Below are positions 1 through 7,300 of a DNA stretch of 64,000 nt, piece by piece (position 1 is the stretch's first letter; every line of letters starts with the position of its first letter). The stretch is taken from assembly GCA_965222125.1 (NCBI GenBank), contig CBDCTC010000002.1:271892-335891 (forward strand), written 5' to 3'. Origin of the DNA: CAZENU01 sp965222125 (lineage in GTDB: Bacteria; Chloroflexota; Dehalococcoidia; Lucifugimonadales; CAZENU01). The translations under genes and the position numbers were made by a program. The notes under the pieces were generated by a model. That model searched no databases. It worked only from the letters and a program-made list of their open reading frames with translations, and was not told the DNA's origin.

Positions 1-299
1 TGGCCAAACCGGCTTGCCAGCTCCAGCGCTCTGCGGTGAAGATGCGGCGTTTCGTGCAACTCCAGCCGCGACGAGAAGAGGCTCTCGATCAGGTCCGCGG
101 CCATTTCGACGGTGAGGTCGCCCCGCACCACCCGGCGGTGGAGAGCGTTGGCTACCTCGAAAGGCAGCAGATGAGGAGCCGCTATTCTCATGTCCTGGCG
201 TTGCCAAGACTCAAGGATTCCGTCGGCTCTGTCGGAGTCGTCCTCTTCCACGAGCCATTTGACCGCCAGGCTCGCGTCCACGACTACGAAGCCGTTCAC
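1..299 (-). CDS. vapC: VapC-type PIN-domain toxin, 3' end cut by window
   Basis: A PIN-domain ribonuclease toxin expected to cleave RNA when its antitoxin is degraded. The reading frame opens with GTG at 299 and runs off the window after about 99 codons. The N-terminus reads VNGFVVVDASLAVKWLVEED, with the first catalytic Asp in VVDAS. The conserved acidic helix follows as PFEVANALHRR around residue 48. The remaining PIN acidic residues lie outside the window. The GTG overlaps the TGA of the antitoxin gene by four bases (GTGA), which suggests translational coupling. The family assignment is firm from the motifs. RNase activity and the exact target are inferred. Confidence 0.85.
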   Translation of the reverse strand, partial: MNGFVVVDASLAVKWLVEEDDSDRADGILESWQRQDMRIAAPHLLPFEVANALHRRVVRGDLTVEMAADLIESLFSSRLELHETPHLHRRALELASRFG

Positions 300-598
300 G
301 GGATGGCGTCGAGCTGGGCGTCCCTGATCTCACGGGCCTCCCGGATCAGATCGACGGAGCTTCCGGGCAGCACCCGGTCTCCAAAGTGCTTCTTTCGCAG
401 CTCGGCGAACCGCTCCGCGTCGGAGCGGCGGGGAGACAGGGCGGTCGCGGCGTTGGCTTCGTCCACCGCCAGCTCCTTGTCGATGGCGGTCACGCAGTAA
501 TACCGCATGCTCACTCCTTTGAGCGCGGCGACCGCCTTGAGGCGGCGCTGCATAGGGGCGTCCATGTCCAGGGTGAGTCGCTTCTTCTTGGCTTCCAT
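296..598 (-). CDS. vapB: VapB/FitA-like antitoxin of the upstream vapBC pair
   Basis: A 100-residue antitoxin that should bind and block the PIN toxin encoded directly after it. The start ATG at 598 is preceded by GAAGGA, a good ribosome site, so the longer upstream reading is rejected. Residues 7-35 (LTLDMDAPMQRRLKAVAALK and on) look like a ribbon-helix-helix DNA-binding unit. The C-terminal half is charged and would wrap the toxin. A promoter with TTGACC and TATGCT lies at 634-663. As in other vapBC systems the antitoxin probably represses its own promoter; this is inferred from the family and from repeats next to the promoter. Confidence 0.8.
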   Translation of the reverse strand: MEAKKKRLTLDMDAPMQRRLKAVAALKGVSMRYYCVTAIDKELAVDEANAATALSPRRSDAERFAELRKKHFGDRVLPGSSVDLIREAREIRDAQLDAIP

Positions 599-633
599 CG
601 CCGGTCCTTCCTCGGAGTGATTGCGCAGGAGCA

Positions 634-663
634 AGCATAGCGCAAACACAGAAACACGGTCAA
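634..663 (-). promoter_or_regulatory. Sigma-70 type promoter of vapBC
   Basis: On the minus strand TTGACC (663-658) and TATGCT (639-634) are separated by 18 bases, about 35 bases upstream of the vapB start. An AACACGG heptamer at 653-659 overlaps the -35 box, and an identical copy lies at 674-680 next to the divergent promoter. Confidence 0.65.
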
Positions 664-682
664 CGACACCCGCAACACGGAC

Positions 683-712
683 TTGACACAATCCGCACAC
701 TTGTTCTATGAT
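683..712 (+). promoter_or_regulatory. Consensus sigma-70 promoter toward the terminase gene
   Basis: TTGACA (683-688) and TATGAT (707-712) are separated by 18 bases, nearly perfect consensus. Transcription would begin near 719, only about 20 bases before the hairpin at 737-753. The promoter is back to back with the vapBC promoter. Confidence 0.75.
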
Positions 713-736
713 CTGGCGGCGTTGGGGACGGTCCCG

Positions 737-759
737 AAAGGGGCCGCCCCTTTTATTTT
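737..759 (+). terminator. Intrinsic terminator/attenuator-like hairpin in the terL leader
   Basis: AAAGGGG (737-743) pairs with CCCCTTT (747-753) across a 3-base loop and is followed by TTATTTT. It lies between the promoter at 683-712 and the terminase start at 829, so it would cut transcripts after about 35-40 bases unless read through. A small GGGA/TCCC hairpin sits just upstream at 725-735. Confidence 0.55.
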
Positions 760-828
760 GGCGGCCGGCCACAGCCGGTCTGACCGGGCGGCGGGCGGCT
801 CGCGCGCGGCCGGTGGATGGGAGAGAGT

Positions 829-2199
829 ATGCGCGCTGGAGTTGAGCCGGGAGACGACGGAACGTCGAGCGGGCCGGCGGCCGGGGCCGACGATGCGGAC
901 GCGGTCAAGGACCCGGTGAGGTTCGTCCGCGAGGTGCTCGGCGAGCAGCCCTACGATAAGCAGGAATCGATCCTGAAGGCGGTGGCCCGCCGCCGGCGCG
1001 TCTCGGTCGTCGGCTGCAACGGCTCCGGGAAGGACTGGGCCGCGGCCCGCGTCGTGCTCTGGTGGATGCACTCCCGCTCCCCGGTGAAGGCGCTCGTGAC
1101 CGGCCCGACGACGCGGCAGGTCGACGACATCGTCTGGCGGGAGATCAAGTACGCCTACTCCGGCGCTTCGGGCAAGCTGCCGGGCCGGATGTACCGCAGG
1201 TCGCGCTACGAGCTCGACGACCAGAGCTTCGCCCTCGGCTTCGCCACCGACTCGGCCTACAATCTCCAGGGCTTCCACTCCCCTAACCTGCTCGTCGTCG
1301 TGACCGAGGCGCACGCCGTGGGCGTCGACGAGATGAATGCCATCCGGCGCCTCAACCCGAGACGGCTGCTGATGACCGGCAACCCGTTCGCGACCGCGGG
1401 CGACTTCTACGACTCGCACCACTCGAAGCGCGACCTGTACCGCCCGATCCAGATAAGCGCGTTCGACACTCCGAACGTCAAACGCGGGCGGCGCTCGATC
1501 CCGGGAATGATAACCCGGCAGGACGTCGCGGACCGCAAGGACGAGTGGGGCGAGGACAGCTCGCTCTACGTGGGCTCGGTGCTCGCGCGCTTCCCGGACA
1601 ACCCCGACAACGTCGTCGTTCCGCTGTTCGAGGCCACGGAGGCGGCGAGCAGGCAGCTCAGGCCGGACGGCCCCGTCGTCCTGGCGTGCGACGTGGCCCG
1701 GTTCGGGCACGACAAGACTGTCGTCATCAGGCGGCAGGGCCCGGTGGCCCGCATCGTGTGGCGCGTGCGCGGGCACGACACGATGAGGACAGTCGGCTAC
1801 CTCAAGTCGTACTGTGACACCCACGACGTAGACGTCGTCGTGATCGACGAGAGCGGCGTCGGCGGAGGGGTCGTCGACCGGCTGCGGGAGCTGAAGCCCG
1901 GCCGCGCCCGGCTGGTCCCGTTCCTCGGAGCCAAGAGGGCGCAGTCGGAGGACTACTTCGCCAACCGCATCGCCGAGGTGTGGTGGGCGATGCGGGACAG
2001 ATACATCGCGGGCGAGATGGACACGGACGAGGACGACGCGCTCATCGGCCAGGTGTCGAGCCGGACCCACAGCCAGGACAGCAGGGGCCGGATAGTGCTC
2101 CAGAGCAAGCGCGACATGCCGAAGTCGCCGGACGAGGCCGACGCTCTGGCCATGACGTTCGCAGTCAGCAGAAAGGAAGGCCTGAAGCTATGGGTGTGA
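829..2199 (+). CDS. terL: Phage terminase large subunit (TerL)
   Basis: A DNA-packaging motor ATPase and nuclease of about 456 residues. The Walker A-like loop is GCNGSGKD at residues 62-69; the usual Ser/Thr after Lys is Asp here. The Walker B-like strand is LLVVVTEA near 155-161. The C-terminal RNase H-like nuclease shows its acidic residues in ACDVARFGHD (about 288), VVIDESG (about 340) and PDEADAL (about 440). I choose ATG 829 because GGGAGAG lies 5-7 bases upstream; an in-frame ATG at 817 is possible. The end overlaps the portal gene by ten bases. No small terminase subunit is visible. Confidence 0.88.
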   Translation: MRAGVEPGDDGTSSGPAAGADDADAVKDPVRFVREVLGEQPYDKQESILKAVARRRRVSVVGCNGSGKDWAAARVVLWWMHSRSPVKALVTGPTTRQVDDIVWREIKYAYSGASGKLPGRMYRRSRYELDDQSFALGFATDSAYNLQGFHSPNLLVVVTEAHAVGVDEMNAIRRLNPRRLLMTGNPFATAGDFYDSHHSKRDLYRPIQISAFDTPNVKRGRRSIPGMITRQDVADRKDEWGEDSSLYVGSVLARFPDNPDNVVVPLFEATEAASRQLRPDGPVVLACDVARFGHDKTVVIRRQGPVARIVWRVRGHDTMRTVGYLKSYCDTHDVDVVVIDESGVGGGVVDRLRELKPGRARLVPFLGAKRAQSEDYFANRIAEVWWAMRDRYIAGEMDTDEDDALIGQVSSRTHSQDSRGRIVLQSKRDMPKSPDEADALAMTFAVSRKEGLKLWV

Positions 2200-3440
2200 C
2201 GGATACGCTGTCGAGGTTTCTTGCGTCGAGCATACGCGGGGCCGCAGCCCTGCGGAGGCGCGGGCGGGCGAGCCGGGTCTCCGGCGTCCTGAGCGACTCC
2301 TGGGAGCGCGAGCTCGGCGTGGGGCAGGACTGGATGCCGTCGAGCTACGGCGAGTACTACCCCAGGTCGTCGGTCGTCTACTCGGCGCTGAAGATTCGGC
2401 AGGAGGCGGTCGCGAGGGTCCCGCTACGGGTCAGCCGCGTCGACCGCGGCGGCGAGCGCAAGGCGGTCGGCCCCTCGCACCCGGCCCAGTCTGTGCTGGA
2501 CTTCCCGAACCCGTTCTGGACGCGCGGCGACCTGTGGCGCGCGACGGAGACCTACCTCGGGCTGTGGGGCTCGGCATTCTGGGGGCTGGAGCGCGACGAC
2601 CTCGGCCGCGTCGTGGAGCTGTGGCCCCTGAGGTCCGACAGGATGCGCGTCGTCCCGGACCCGCAGAGCTACGTCAAGGGGTTCGTCTACGTCGGCCGGG
2701 GGCGCCAGCTCATCTCCTACCTGCCCGAGGACGTGGTGTGGATGCGCTACTTCAACCCGCTGGACGAGTACGCCGGCCTCTCGCCGATGGCGCCGACTCG
2801 GCTGTCGGCCGACGTGGGGATGGAGGCGCTGCGGGCGAGCCACAGCAGCCTGGTCAACGACAGCAGCCCCGGACTGCTGATCGAGACGGGCGAGACGCCT
2901 ACGGACGACGAGGTGAGCGAGTTCTACGCGCGGTGGGAGTCGCGGTTCAAGGGCCCGTCGAAGGTGCGCCGGCCGGCCCTGCTCAGCGCCGGGATGAAGG
3001 CGACCGGACTCGGCTTCAGCCCGCGCGAGATGGAGTACATGCAGAGCCTGCGGTGGAGCCTGGAGGACGTGGGCCGGGCGTTCGGTGTGCCGAAGCCGAT
3101 GCTGGGCGACGTCGAGCGCGTCACGTTCTCCAACTTCGCCGTTGCGCGGCGGATCTTCTGGGAGGACACGGTCGTCCCTCAGCTCAGCTTCTACGCCGAG
3201 GCGGTGAACCAGGGGCTCGTCTCGCAGTTCGGCGACCCGTCGTTGAGGGCGGAGTTCGACCTGAGCGCGGTGGAGTCGCTGCGGGAGAACGAGAACGACA
3301 AGGCGAAACGCCGGCAGACCTACGTGGGCGCCGGGATCATGACGGTGGACGAGGTGCGCCGCGAAATGGGGCTCGGCCCGGTGCGGGAAGCGCGGGACGC
3401 AAGCGCGCCGGGCGGGGACGGCGACGAGAAGGGAGCATGA
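2190..3440 (+). CDS. HK97-type phage portal protein
   Basis: A portal ring subunit of 416 residues that would sit at the capsid vertex through which DNA enters. Typical portal features are present: SSYGEYYPRSSVVYSALKIR near 40-60, the VPLRV strand, the WELANG-like middle region (TYLGLWGSAFWGLERDDLGR), and the C-terminal clip sequence GVPKPMLGDVERVTFSNF. The start ATG at 2190 lies inside the end of terL and is preceded by GAAAGGAAGG, so the two are translationally linked. The tail is hydrophilic. No prohead protease or major capsid gene follows, which is unusual for an intact prophage. Confidence 0.88.
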   Translation: MGVTDTLSRFLASSIRGAAALRRRGRASRVSGVLSDSWERELGVGQDWMPSSYGEYYPRSSVVYSALKIRQEAVARVPLRVSRVDRGGERKAVGPSHPAQSVLDFPNPFWTRGDLWRATETYLGLWGSAFWGLERDDLGRVVELWPLRSDRMRVVPDPQSYVKGFVYVGRGRQLISYLPEDVVWMRYFNPLDEYAGLSPMAPTRLSADVGMEALRASHSSLVNDSSPGLLIETGETPTDDEVSEFYARWESRFKGPSKVRRPALLSAGMKATGLGFSPREMEYMQSLRWSLEDVGRAFGVPKPMLGDVERVTFSNFAVARRIFWEDTVVPQLSFYAEAVNQGLVSQFGDPSLRAEFDLSAVESLRENENDKAKRRQTYVGAGIMTVDEVRREMGLGPVREARDASAPGGDGDEKGA

Positions 3441-3679
3441 GGTTGGGCGACATCGAAGCGATACGGTGTGACCATGACGGGCTGAAGATGGCCGAGGTGC
3501 AGGACGGCCACCTGATCCTGCGCAAGAAGCACCACGGTCAGACGCACGTCAAGATCGTGGCGCTGTCGACCTTCGGCGCGAAGCCGCCTGACCCGCAACC
3601 CGCCGAGGAGAGCGAGAAACCCCGGCCCGGCGAAGGGAGACTAGACGCCCAACCGCCGCTACAACGGCCCACCGCGTAA
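3437..3679 (+). CDS. Small protein coupled to the portal gene
   Basis: An 80-residue protein that I do not recognise. Its ATG at 3437 overlaps the portal stop codon as ATGA, so it belongs to the terL-portal operon. The first 50 residues look folded (MRLGDIEAIRCDHDGLKMAE onward, with paired His and Lys residues). The last 30 are Pro/Glu-rich and probably disordered. It could be a portal accessory or head-joining protein, but nothing in the sequence proves that. Confidence 0.6.
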   Translation: MRLGDIEAIRCDHDGLKMAEVQDGHLILRKKHHGQTHVKIVALSTFGAKPPDPQPAEESEKPRPGEGRLDAQPPLQRPTA

Positions 3680-3716
3680 GCACCGGTCCGTCAGGCCTGC
3701 CGTTAGGCTCTCGCAA

Positions 3717-4289
3717 TCAGGGAGAGCTGGTCAACTTGGGGAGGTCAATAGTTAATAAACGAGGGAGGCGAACCATTCCCACCGCGTCCACGGGAATACC
3801 CAACAGCGGCAGAAGCGAGGGCAGGGCGTCAGCCACCCTCCGCAGGTCGTGGGCCTCCACCATTATCGTCTCTCGGCGGGCCTCAGAAGCAAATTCGGCC
3901 TGACTGAAACCGTTCAAGTACAGGAGTTCGTATTCTCCCCCCGCCCCAGCGTTCCAGGACACTCCCGCGTCCGTGATCCCTATGGTGTTGCCGGCTGACA
4001 CCGCGAACCGCTTCAGGACCGTCTTCCGACGCCACAGATCACGATAGTCGTACTTCACTGCAACTATCTCTATCGTCGTGGTGGTCGTGTTGTACAGAGT
4101 CCACGTCTGTCCACTATCATCAGTATACGTACACTCGCCTATCACGTCATGGCAAGGACGCAGCCTGTCCTTCAGCGCCTTGAGTTCAGCTTCGTCCGTG
4201 GGAGGATCCTTGACCTGGATGTAAACGATACCGCCCCCCCATGCACGCCTGTGCAGCCCACGTCGGGGGGAATCTTCCACCCATCGCAT
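3717..4289 (-). CDS. C-terminal piece of the broken secreted protein
   Basis: A frame whose protein-like part begins right after the G7 run (GGGIVYIQVKDPPTDEAELK). It continues with a beta-rich domain (TWTLYNTTTTTIEIVAVKYD, VKYDYRDLWRRKTVLKRFAV) and ends TIDLPKLTSSP. The ATG at 4289 lies in sequence that overlaps the middle piece in another frame and has no clear ribosome site. Independent expression is therefore doubtful. Confidence 0.4.
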   Translation of the reverse strand: MRWVEDSPRRGLHRRAWGGGIVYIQVKDPPTDEAELKALKDRLRPCHDVIGECTYTDDSGQTWTLYNTTTTTIEIVAVKYDYRDLWRRKTVLKRFAVSAGNTIGITDAGVSWNAGAGGEYELLYLNGFSQAEFASEARRETIMVEAHDLRRVADALPSLLPLLGIPVDAVGMVRLPRLLTIDLPKLTSSP

Positions 4290-4756
4290 CCAGACGAGAT
4301 TTCACGACTGCAATCGATCTCGGGGAAGTTGGTCACGTCGACGTCCGAAACATCGAACGCGGGTCCTGCGTCAGTCCCACGCGTCCCCGTCCCCCCTGCG
4401 CCGCCACCCGCGGCCACAGTTGGCGCCACGACGCCCAGCCGGGTAACTCTCGCCACCCAGCCTCTCCTCCAAATCACCAACTTCAGGGGGTCGCCAAAGC
4501 TGCTTGTTGGCAGAAGAACGTAGCCTTCCGCGTCCCACATCGGATTGTCAACACTCCATAGAAAGCAGTCGGGCCAGGGCAGGGGAGCCTCGGCGCACGC
4601 GCGCCAGTACTTGTCGCTGGGCACAAGCCGAGGCCACGCATCGAAGAACGCAGCCGTCTGATCCTTAGCAAACCTGGCCAGCTCCGGGCTCACCCGATCC
4701 TGCCTGATCGAGACGTACAGCCAGAGATCGCCGTCGTAGATCCCGACGACGTCCAT
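4172..4756 (-). CDS. Middle piece of the broken secreted protein
   Basis: A 194-residue frame beginning MDVVGIYDGDLWLYVSI, in the same frame as the upstream secreted piece and separated from it only by TAG and eight sense codons. It holds a Cys-containing region (PLPWPDCFLWSVDNPMWD) and a Gly/Thr-rich stretch (AAGGGAGGTGTRG). After the G7 run at 4234-4240 the last 25 residues (SFTSRSRILPRTKLNSRR) look like out-of-frame noise. No family is recognised. Confidence 0.4.
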   Translation of the reverse strand: MDVVGIYDGDLWLYVSIRQDRVSPELARFAKDQTAAFFDAWPRLVPSDKYWRACAEAPLPWPDCFLWSVDNPMWDAEGYVLLPTSSFGDPLKLVIWRRGWVARVTRLGVVAPTVAAGGGAGGTGTRGTDAGPAFDVSDVDVTNFPEIDCSREISSGCDGWKIPPDVGCTGVHGGAVSFTSRSRILPRTKLNSRR

Positions 4757-4774
4757 CAGCCCACGAGCCTGCGG

Positions 4775-5272
4775 CTACTCCAGCACGTAGCAGTGCAACG
4801 GGTCCTCAGACAGCGCTCCTCCAAAGCAGTCTCCCAGCGGCGGCTCGGCAGCGACGGCCCCCGTCGTCGACGACGACGGGGGCTCAGGACCGGAGACAGG
4901 CTCTGAAGACGCCGGCGTGGGTGTGGGAGTAGGCGTCGGGGTCGACGTGGCCTCAGGCTCGGATCCAGAGTCCTGTGCTCCTGAATCGGTCGGCGTCGGC
5001 GTGGACGTGGGGGTATGAGTGGGCTCGGCGGAAGCCTGCTCACCCATAGCCGTCGGCGTGGCCGTGGCCGTGGGAGTATGAGTCGGCTCGGCGGAGACCT
5101 GTTCCCCCATGGCAGCCGTCGCCGTGGCCGTCGGGGTCGACGTCGGTCCGACGGCCTCGCCGGCGGGAGATCCGCTGGCGGTCACGACAAGGCCCGATAC
5201 CGCCAGCGCCGCAGCCATGCCCAACAACCGAAGCTCCACGAGCATATCCGGCCTGCCGTTTAACTCTCGCAT
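4775..5272 (-). CDS. N-terminal piece: secreted protein with Thr-Pro repeat linker
   Basis: A 165-residue frame starting at ATG 5272, chosen because GGGAG lies eight bases upstream. Residues 10-35 form a hydrophobic signal or membrane segment (LLGMAAALAVSGLVVTASG). The middle is low-complexity TPT and SAEPTHTPT repeats, typical of extracellular linkers. The C-terminal DCFGGALSEDPLHCYVLE carries two Cys and ends abruptly at TAG. The same frame continues into the next open frame, so this is best seen as the first part of a broken gene. Confidence 0.55.
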   Translation of the reverse strand: MRELNGRPDMLVELRLLGMAAALAVSGLVVTASGSPAGEAVGPTSTPTATATAAMGEQVSAEPTHTPTATATPTAMGEQASAEPTHTPTSTPTPTDSGAQDSGSEPEATSTPTPTPTPTPASSEPVSGPEPPSSSTTGAVAAEPPLGDCFGGALSEDPLHCYVLE

Positions 5273-5407
5273 CTCATCCGCTCCCGGAGGCTGCGCCCGC
5301 ATCGTACACAAGAACTTCGTCATAGCCGCTATTCTGTATACGAACAAGACGCGCCGGCGGATTCATCGCGAGCGTCGCGGGTTACGACTGGACGCTCGCG
5401 CGCTTCC

Positions 5408-5437
5408 TTGACACTTGTTCGGGCGGCTTCCTATACT
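5408..5437 (+). promoter_or_regulatory. Sigma-70 promoter of yqeY-purQ
   Basis: TTGACA (5408-5413) and TATACT (5432-5437) are spaced by 18 bases. A start near 5444 leaves a leader of about 30 bases before the TTG start at 5474. Confidence 0.7.
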
Positions 5438-5473
5438 CCGGTCGCGGAACGCACCCTTCAGGAGAACCAGGAC

Positions 5474-5926
5474 TTGTCCCTGCGCGAACGGCTGAACGAC
5501 GACGTCAAGAGCGCCATGCGGGCGCGCGACGCCATGCGGCGCGGCGTCCTGCGCTACGTGCTGTCCGCGGTCCACGACCAGGAGATCGAGAAGCGAGGCC
5601 CGCTCGACGACGAGGCGATCACCGCCCTGCTCGGCAGGCAGGCGCAGCAGCGGCGGGACAGCATCGAGGCCTTCAGGGACGGCGGCCGCGAGGACCTGGC
5701 CGCCAAGGAGGAGGCAGAGCTGGCGCTGATCATGGCGTACCTTCCGGACCAGCTCACCGCCGACGAGGTGCGAGAGCTTGCCGCGAAGGCCATCGCGGAC
5801 ACCGGCGCGGCGAGCCCGCAGGACATGGGCCGCGTCATGGGGGCGCTCATGCCCCAGGTCCGGGGACGCGCCGAGGGCAAGACGGTCAGCGCGGTCGTCT
5901 CCGAGCTGCTCCGGCAGGCGGGCTGA
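5474..5926 (+). CDS. yqeY: GatB/YqeY domain protein
   Basis: A 150-residue helical protein of the YqeY family, related to the tRNA-binding tail of GatB; its cellular role is not settled. The family N-terminus is clear (LSLRERLNDDVKSAMRARD), and so are the central DEAITALLGRQAQQRRDSIE and IMAYLPDQL motifs. The start is TTG at 5474, with GGAG nine bases upstream; the longer frame from 5408 would begin inside the -35 box. The length matches the family (about 148). Its TGA overlaps the ATG of a 24-codon reading frame that leads into purQ. Confidence 0.85.
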   Translation: MSLRERLNDDVKSAMRARDAMRRGVLRYVLSAVHDQEIEKRGPLDDEAITALLGRQAQQRRDSIEAFRDGGREDLAAKEEAELALIMAYLPDQLTADEVRELAAKAIADTGAASPQDMGRVMGALMPQVRGRAEGKTVSAVVSELLRQAG

Positions 5927-6000
5927 TGGGCAACAGGCGCCCGGGACCGCGGTTCCGCGGCATCAACGCCCCCGCGTCGCAGCGCGGCCTACGGCGATGA
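5926..6000 (+). CDS. Possible 24-residue coupling ORF between yqeY and purQ
   Basis: ATG at 5926 overlaps the yqeY stop (TGATG) and its own TGA overlaps the purQ ATG (ATGA). The peptide would be very basic (MGNRRPGPRFRGINAPASQ followed by RGLRR). The double overlap suggests a ribosome could travel from yqeY to purQ without release. It may be a translated spacer with no product of its own. Confidence 0.35.
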   Translation: MGNRRPGPRFRGINAPASQRGLRR

Positions 6001-6701
6001 GGTTCGCGGTCGTCGTCTTCCCCGGTACGTGGAGCGACGCCGACTGCCATCACGTGCTCACCTCGGTCATGGGGCAGCAGGCCGACTACGTGTGGCACAG
6101 GGAGACGGACCTGTCCGGATTCGACTGCGTCGTGCTGCCGGGCGGCTTCTCGTACGGCGACTACCTCCGCTCCGGGGCCCTGGCGCGGTTCTCGCCGGTG
6201 ATGCGCTCGGTGGAGAAGTTCGCCTCCGCGGGCGGGCTGGTGCTGGGGATCTGCAACGGCTTCCAGGTGCTGTGCGAGGCCGGCATGCTGCCCGGCGCGC
6301 TCGTGCGCAACTCGCACCTGGAGTACCGCTGTCAGTGGACGAACCTGCGGGTCGAGAGAGGCTACACCCCCTTCACGTCGGAGATGTCCGAGGGGCAGGT
6401 GATCCGCGTTCCGATCGGCCACGGCGAGGGCAACTACGTCGCTGACCCGCAGACCGTTCGCGGGCTGCGCGACGCGGGCCGGGTGCTGTTCAGATACAGC
6501 ACCGACGCGGGCGAGGTCACGGATGACGCGAACCCGAACGGCTCGACGGGCAACATCGCGGGCATCACGAACGCCGACGGCAACGTGCTCGGCATGATGC
6601 CGCACCCGGAGCGGTGCTGCGAGCCGCTGTTGGGCGGCGAGGACGGCCGGTACATCTTCCAGTCGATCGTCGCCTCCGGGGCGCGGGCCGTGCCCGCTTA
6701 G
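5997..6701 (+). CDS. purQ: Phosphoribosylformylglycinamidine synthase, glutaminase subunit
   Basis: A class I glutamine amidotransferase of 234 residues that supplies ammonia to PurL in step four of purine synthesis. The catalytic Cys is C86 in LGICNGFQVL, with His203 and Glu205 in MPHPERC. The conserved PGGFSYGDYLRSGA lies at 48-61. ATG 5997 gives the usual N-terminus (MRFAVVVFPGTWSDADC). It lies downstream of yqeY in the same apparent transcript. purL follows about 600 bases later, beyond a repeat array. Confidence 0.95.
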   Translation: MRFAVVVFPGTWSDADCHHVLTSVMGQQADYVWHRETDLSGFDCVVLPGGFSYGDYLRSGALARFSPVMRSVEKFASAGGLVLGICNGFQVLCEAGMLPGALVRNSHLEYRCQWTNLRVERGYTPFTSEMSEGQVIRVPIGHGEGNYVADPQTVRGLRDAGRVLFRYSTDAGEVTDDANPNGSTGNIAGITNADGNVLGMMPHPERCCEPLLGGEDGRYIFQSIVASGARAVPA

Positions 6702-6759
6702 TGTTCCTTTCGTTGTATCGAGGAGGCAGCCATGGTGGTAGCCGTCACCCTCAACCCAG

Positions 6760-6782
6760 CCCTCTCCCGTCACGGGAGAGGG
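6760..6782. repeat. Intergenic palindrome CCCTCTCCCG/CGGGAGAGGG
   Basis: A 10-bp perfect stem with a 3-base loop downstream of purQ. It lacks a T tract, so termination is uncertain. A related palindrome with the same core (CTCTCCC/GGGAGAG) occurs at 33770-33788, so this is a dispersed element. Confidence 0.6.
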
Positions 6783-6832
6783 GGTTCTCTGACGGGCCTG
6801 GCAAACGACTGGAGCTGGATTCCCGCCTTCCG

Positions 6833-7237
6833 GAGACCTTTGCACAACCGTCATTCCCGCTGCACAACCGTCATTCTCGCGAAGGCGGGAATCCACCGTC
6901 ATTCTCGCGAAGGCGGGAATCCACCGTCATTCCCGCGAAGGCGGGAATCCACCGTCGTTCCCGCGAAGGCGGGAATCCACCGTCATTCCCGCGAAGGCGG
7001 GAATCCACCGTCATTCTCGCGAAGGCGGGAATCCACCGTCATTCCCGCGAAGGCGGGAATCCACCGTCGTTCCCGCGAAGGCGGGAATCCACCGTCATTC
7101 TCGCAAAGGCGGGAATCCACCGTCATTCCGCGAAGGCGGAAATCCACCGTCATTCCCGCGCAGGCGGGAAATCCGGGAAATCCAGGATTGGGGGGTCCCC
7201 GCTAGTAATGCCAGCCATCTCCGCCACGCTGTCTCCC
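6833..7237. repeat. Tandem array of about 11 palindromic 28-bp units
   Basis: Between purQ and purL, units beginning CCGTCATTC and ending CGGGAATCCA follow each other at 28-bp steps from 6868 (6868, 6896, 6924 and on to 7147), with one 27-bp unit. Each holds the inverted repeat TTCCCGC-GAAG-GCGGGAA, with T/C and A/G variation at two sites. The array is flanked by GAGACCTTTGCACAACCGTC on the left and by a right module containing ATGCCAGCCATCTCCGCCAC. Both flanks recur near 56.1 kb around a single unit. There are no unique spacers, so it is not CRISPR. Short open frames across it are repeat artefacts. Confidence 0.9.
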
Positions 7238-7300
7238 ACAGGAGGAGTTGTCCCAAGGTCTCCGTTCGGGGGAATGACGGGCTGTTCGCGAGGATAGGCG

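Larger units (their letters stand above)
3717..5272 (-). pseudogene. Secreted TPT-linker protein gene broken by an amber codon and a G7 frameshift
   Basis: Three adjacent minus-strand reading frames look like one gene. Frame one (5272-4775) encodes a signal-like segment, a Thr/Pro linker, and ends PLHCYVLE before TAG (4777-4775). The same frame continues without another stop into the next piece (4756-4172, MDVVGIYDGDLWLYVSIRQ). That piece loses frame at a run of seven G (plus-strand C, 4234-4240). With one more G it would join the third piece (GGGIVYIQVKDPPTDEAELK, to 3717). Read through, it would be a secreted protein of roughly 515 residues of unknown function. Either the gene is dead, or the assembly is wrong, or the G-run is a switch. 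Confidence 0.6.

Noticed and set aside
6868..7175. Regular 28-bp repeats that could be taken for a CRISPR array
   Set aside because: The units are directly contiguous with no unique spacers, are themselves palindromic, and no cas genes are nearby.
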